From Lepidurus packardi (Eukaryota; Arthropoda; Branchiopoda; Notostraca; Triopsidae): a stretch of 64,000 nt of DNA. The stretch's first letter is position 1. Each line of letters begins with the position of its first letter. Position numbers and translations under genes: made by a program. Positions 60,008 to 64,000 of this stretch are shown here, piece after piece. The stretch lies in assembly GCA_023053545.1 (NCBI GenBank), contig JAKZAN010000074.1, positions 62,001 to 126,000 on the forward strand. The letters are read 5' to 3'. The notes beneath the pieces are model-generated. The model was given only the letters and a program-made list of their open reading frames with translations. It was not told where the DNA came from and ran no database searches.

Positions 60008-61563
60008 CCCTTGTCAACTGAAGAACTAACCAACGCCGAGATCAAATTACTGTTCTACGTGCAAGCTCGCCACCTTTCAGCTGAATTGGATTACCTGAAT
60101 AATCCCATGAAATCGAACATTCCTTCGCAAGTAAGAACTTTGGATTTGTTCCTGGATCAAAATGGACTAATTCGAAGTCGTGGACGCCTTTCAAACGCTT
60201 CACTTTCTCCAGATGCAAAGTATCCCATATTGATCCCGAAGACTTCACGTCTCGCCAGCTTGATTGTTCGACATTTTCATGCCGTTTCGTTCCATGCCGG
60301 AGTAAATACAACTGTTGCAAATCTACGAGAGAATTTCTGGATCCCCTCTGCTCGACAGGTTGCCAAGAGCACCTTGCGAAACTGCGTCACTTGTCGTAGA
60401 CACACCGGTCTACCCTATCCTCAACCTGCTACCGCTCCTCTCCCCGAGTTCAGAGTAGCTCCCGCACGCCCATTTGAAGTGTCTGGCGTCGACTTCGCCG
60501 GCCCTCTTTTCGTCCGGAACTCCAAATCTAAGTCAACAACGCCAGTGTACCTCTGCCTATTTACGTGTGCCAGCACACGCGCCGTACATCTGGAACTCGT
60601 AAGCGATCTGTCCACGAAGACCTTCCTCCTTGCGTTTCGCGTTTCGCCAGTTTATACGACTTTCCACGGTTAATGATGTCAGACAACGCCATGACCTTTG
60701 TTTCGGCCGCCAGTCAAGTCAAATTCCTCGCCACGGATTCAAATCTACATGATAATCTAGCCCAGTTTCATACCTCCTGGCAGTTTATCCCTAAACGCGC
60801 GCCGTGGTTTGGAGGAATATGGGAACGGTTAATTGGCGTCACGAAATCACTCTTGCGAAAGACCTTGGGTCGTTCCCTACTCACCTTTGATGAACTCCGT
60901 ACCGTTATTATGGAGATTACCACGATCCTGAACGATCGACCTTTGACATATGTATCGTCAGACATCAGTGACGATAACGCTGTCACCCCTTCCACTCTCA
61001 TTTTTGGACGTCGCATTCGTTCACCCATCTTTGCCAACCTGGAAACCACCACTCTGGACCCTACCTATAATGAATCAGTGCTTCCGAAACGTTTCGTTTT
61101 ACAAAAACGGTTAATTTCGAAGTATTGGCAACGCTGGAGCGACGAATATTTAAAGGCATTACGAGAATTTCACATCTGTCGTCCACAATCTGGAAATCGG
61201 ACCATCCGAGTTGGTGATGTCGTCCTTATCCATTCCGAGAAAAAGCGAATATATTGGCCTGTCGCGTACGTTGAAAAACTTCTTCCAGGTCCTGACGGGA
61301 TTGTTCGTGCCGCAATCATTAGCACAGCAAATGGAGTCACCAATCGACCAGTGACTAAGTTGTATCCTTTAGAAGTCAATCACCCCGTGATCGAAGAATC
61401 CGAGTCTATCCCTGCCCAGTTACCACAAGTTGAAGATCATTCACCTCCCCTACGCCGGAATCGAAGAGATGCCACTGAACGAGCCCTTGGAAGAATCCGT
61501 GAATGGATTAGATATGAAAGGGCGCCCGAGCAGCCCGGCCGGGAGGATGTCGTGAATTTCTAG
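60008..61563 (+). pseudogene. Integrase region of retroelement B, copy 3 (fossil)
   Basis: Third copy of the BEL/Pao integrase part; broken as in copies 1 and 2. Confidence 0.87.
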
Positions 61564-61897
61564 AATGTACTTTAAAATTACCCAGGTTCCTATAATCTAA
61601 TCGTTTGAAATTCCCGCCCCTTTGCTGTCCCTAGAGTCCCGAACCTCACCAAGGTTCGGAGAGTTGGCAGCCTTACTCCTTTGTTTTCAAGTTCCGTTTG
61701 TTTCTAGATAACTCTCGGACTCTGGCCCCCTCTCAGCCAGCGTGGCATGATAACGCACGTGTTATTCATCCACCAAGTGATATCAAATAAATTCGTTCAA
61801 TCGTCAATGGGTCTTAAGTATCATTCATATATCCCACATCAGCACTAATCAAACACAACGCAGGAATCATTACATTTATACACCAAGATTAACGACA
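61548..61897 (+). repeat. 3' LTR of retroelement B, copy 3
   Basis: 350 bp; same state as copy 2 at the position that differs in copy 1. Confidence 0.93.
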
Positions 61898-63728
61898 TTA
61901 CAAGCATATTTCAACGAAATTTTAATGAAATTTCAGGTAAAATTACAAGCATATTTCAACGAAATTTCAATGAAATTTCAGTGTAATTTCAATAAGATTT
62001 CGAGGAAATGTCAAGTAAAATTACAAGCAAATTTCGAGGAAATTTCATTGAAATTTCAGGTAAAATTACAAGCATATTTCAACGAAATTTCAATGATATT
62101 TCAGTGTAATTTCAATAAGATTTCGAGGAAGTTTCAGGTAAAATTACAAGCAAATTTCAAGGAAATTTCATTGAAATTTCAGGTAAAATTAAAAGCATAT
62201 TTCAACGAAATTTCAATGAAATTTCAGTGTAATTTCAATAAGATTTTGAGGAAATTTCAGGTAAAATTACAAACAAATTCCAAGGAAATTTCATTGAAAT
62301 TTCAGGTAAAATTACAAGCATATTTCAACGAAATTTCAATGAAATTTCAGTGTAATTTCAATAAGATTTCGAGGAAATTTCAGGTAAAATTACAAGCAAA
62401 TTTCAAGGAAATTTCATTGAAATTTCAGGTAAAATTACAAGCATATTTCAACGAAATTTCAATGAAATTTCAGTGTAATTTCAATAAGATTTTGAGGAAA
62501 TTTCAGGTAAAATTACAAGCAAATTTCAAGGAAATTTCATTGAAATTTCCGGTAAAATTACAAGCATATTTCAACGAAATTTCAATGAAATTTCAGTGTA
62601 ATTTCAATAAGATTTCGAGGAAATTTCAGGTAAAATTACAAGCAAATTTCAAGGAAATTTCATTGAAATTTCAGGCAAAATTAAAGCATATTTCAACGAA
62701 ATTTCAATGAAATTTCAGTGTAATTTCAATAGATTTCGAGGAAATTTCAGGTAAAATTACAAGCAAATTTCAGTGTAATTTCAATAAGATTTTGAGGAAA
62801 TTTCAGGTAAAATTACAAGCAAATTTCAAGGAAATTTCATTGAAATTTCAGGCAAAATTAAAGCATATTTCAACGAAATTTCAATGAAATTTCAGTGTAA
62901 TTTCAATAAGATTTCGAGGAAATTTCATTTAAAATTACAAGCAAATTTCAATGAAATTTCATTGAAATTTCAGGTAAAATTACAAGCATATTTCAACGAA
63001 ATTTCAATGAAATTTCAGTGTAATTTCAATAAGATTTCAAGGAAATTTCAGGTAAAATTACAAGCAAATTTCAAGGAAATTTCATTGAAATTTCAAGTAA
63101 AATTACAAGCATATTTCAACGAAATTTCAATGAAATTTCAGTGTAATTTCAATAAGATTTCGAGGAAATTTCAGGTAAAATTACAAACAAATTTCAAGGA
63201 AATTTCATTGAAATTTAAGGTAAAATTACAAGCATATTTCAACGAAATTTCAATGAAATTTCAGTGTAAATTCAATAAGATTTCGAGGAAATTTCAGGAA
63301 AAATTACAAGCAAATTTCAAGGAAATTTCATTGAAATTTGAGGTAAAAATACAAGCATATTTCAACGAAATTTCAATGAAATTTCATTTAAAATTACAAG
63401 CATATTTCAACGTAATTTCAATGAAATTTCACTGTAATTTCGATAAGATTTCGAGGAAATTTCATTGAAATTTCCGGTAAAATTACAAGCATATTTCAAC
63501 GAAATTTCAATGAAATTTCAGTGTAATTTCAATAAGATTTCGAGGAAATTTCAGGTAAAATTACAAGCAAATTTCAAGGAAATTTCATTGAAATTTCAGG
63601 CAAAATTAAAGCATATTTCAACGAAATTTCAATGAAATTTCAGTGTAATTTCAATAGATTTCGAGGAAATTTCAGGTAAAATTACAAGCAAATTTCAAGG
63701 AAATTTCATTGAAATTTCAGGCAAAATT
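61898..63728. repeat. Sat2 array, right part, unit 3
   Basis: 1,831 bp, 123-bp period, shares the TTTCCGG variant with unit 2. Confidence 0.93.
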
Positions 63729-64000
63729 CACGAAACGCATTCACGAAATACTGACTTAATTCATGAACTACTGACTTAATTCATGAATTAGTTACTTAAT
63801 TAATAAATTACTGACTTAATTCATAAATTACTGACTTAATTCATAAATTACTGACTTAATTAAATAACTAAGGACTTAATTCATGAATTACTGACTTAAT
63901 TCATGAATTACTGACTTAATTTATGAATTATTGACTTCATTAATGAATTACCGACTTCATTAATCAATTCATGAATTACTGACTTAATTCATGAAATACT
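63729..64000. repeat. Sat1 array, partial, window end
   Basis: Start of the sat1 tract that follows sat2; cut by the window end before the expected 145-bp element. Confidence 0.92.

Larger units (their letters stand above)
58313..61897 (+). mobile_element. Retroelement B, BEL/Pao, copy 3 (broken, non-autonomous)
   Basis: Third copy of the 3,585-bp element with TTACA duplications, LTRs, primer site (58666-58682), gag and integrase parts. Same insertion event as copies 1 and 2. Confidence 0.92.
46039..64000. repeat. Higher-order repeat unit 3, partial
   Basis: Third compound unit, cut by the window end inside the sat1 tract that follows the second sat2 block. Spacing from the start of retroelement A to the end of sat2 equals that in units 1 and 2. 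By spacing, the first 145-bp element of this unit is expected at about 64272, just outside the window. Confidence 0.88.

Overview
The window is eukaryotic, non-genic repeat DNA, most likely from an arthropod (an insect is the best guess; the order cannot be told from the sequence). This rests on two BEL/Pao-type LTR retrotransposons, a family restricted to animals, embedded in very AT-rich satellite DNA. I see no host protein gene, rRNA, tRNA gene or CRISPR array.

The window is about 2.7 copies of one very large higher-order repeat: unit 1 about 1-24680, unit 2 about 24681-46038, unit 3 about 46039-64000 (cut by the window end). Retroelement A recurs at 3313, 28000 and 49331, giving periods of 24,687 and 21,331 bp. 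In each unit the order is: (1) about 3.3 kb of a 20-bp satellite (sat1, TTAATTCATGAATTACTGAC); (2) retroelement A, 6,392 bp, BEL/Pao, broken; (3) about 2.2 kb of sat1; (4) 414 bp of a second satellite (sat2, 123-bp period); (5) retroelement B, 3,585 bp, a second and different BEL/Pao copy, broken, inserted inside sat2 with a perfect 5-bp target duplication; (6) about 1.83 kb more of sat2; (7) a long sat1 tract carrying one or more copies of a 145-bp TG...CA element with its own 5-bp target duplication (probably a solo LTR).

The block from the start of A to the end of sat2 (about 14.4 kb) keeps exactly the same internal spacing in all three units, and only a few substitutions were noticed. The sat1 tracts between blocks differ in length. 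Unit 1 has five 145-bp elements where unit 2 has one, and unit 2 has a 1.59-kb tandem duplication that unit 1 lacks.

Inferred order of events: sat1 array; sat2 block and A arise within it; B inserts in sat2; the 145-bp element inserts in sat1; the whole compound block is amplified as a satellite unit; finally, unequal exchange reshapes the sat1 portions. Nothing here looks like an active gene system. The main interest is satellite architecture: both satellites are built from perfect dyad-symmetric cores, and retroelements have been captured as parts of a unit larger than 20 kb.
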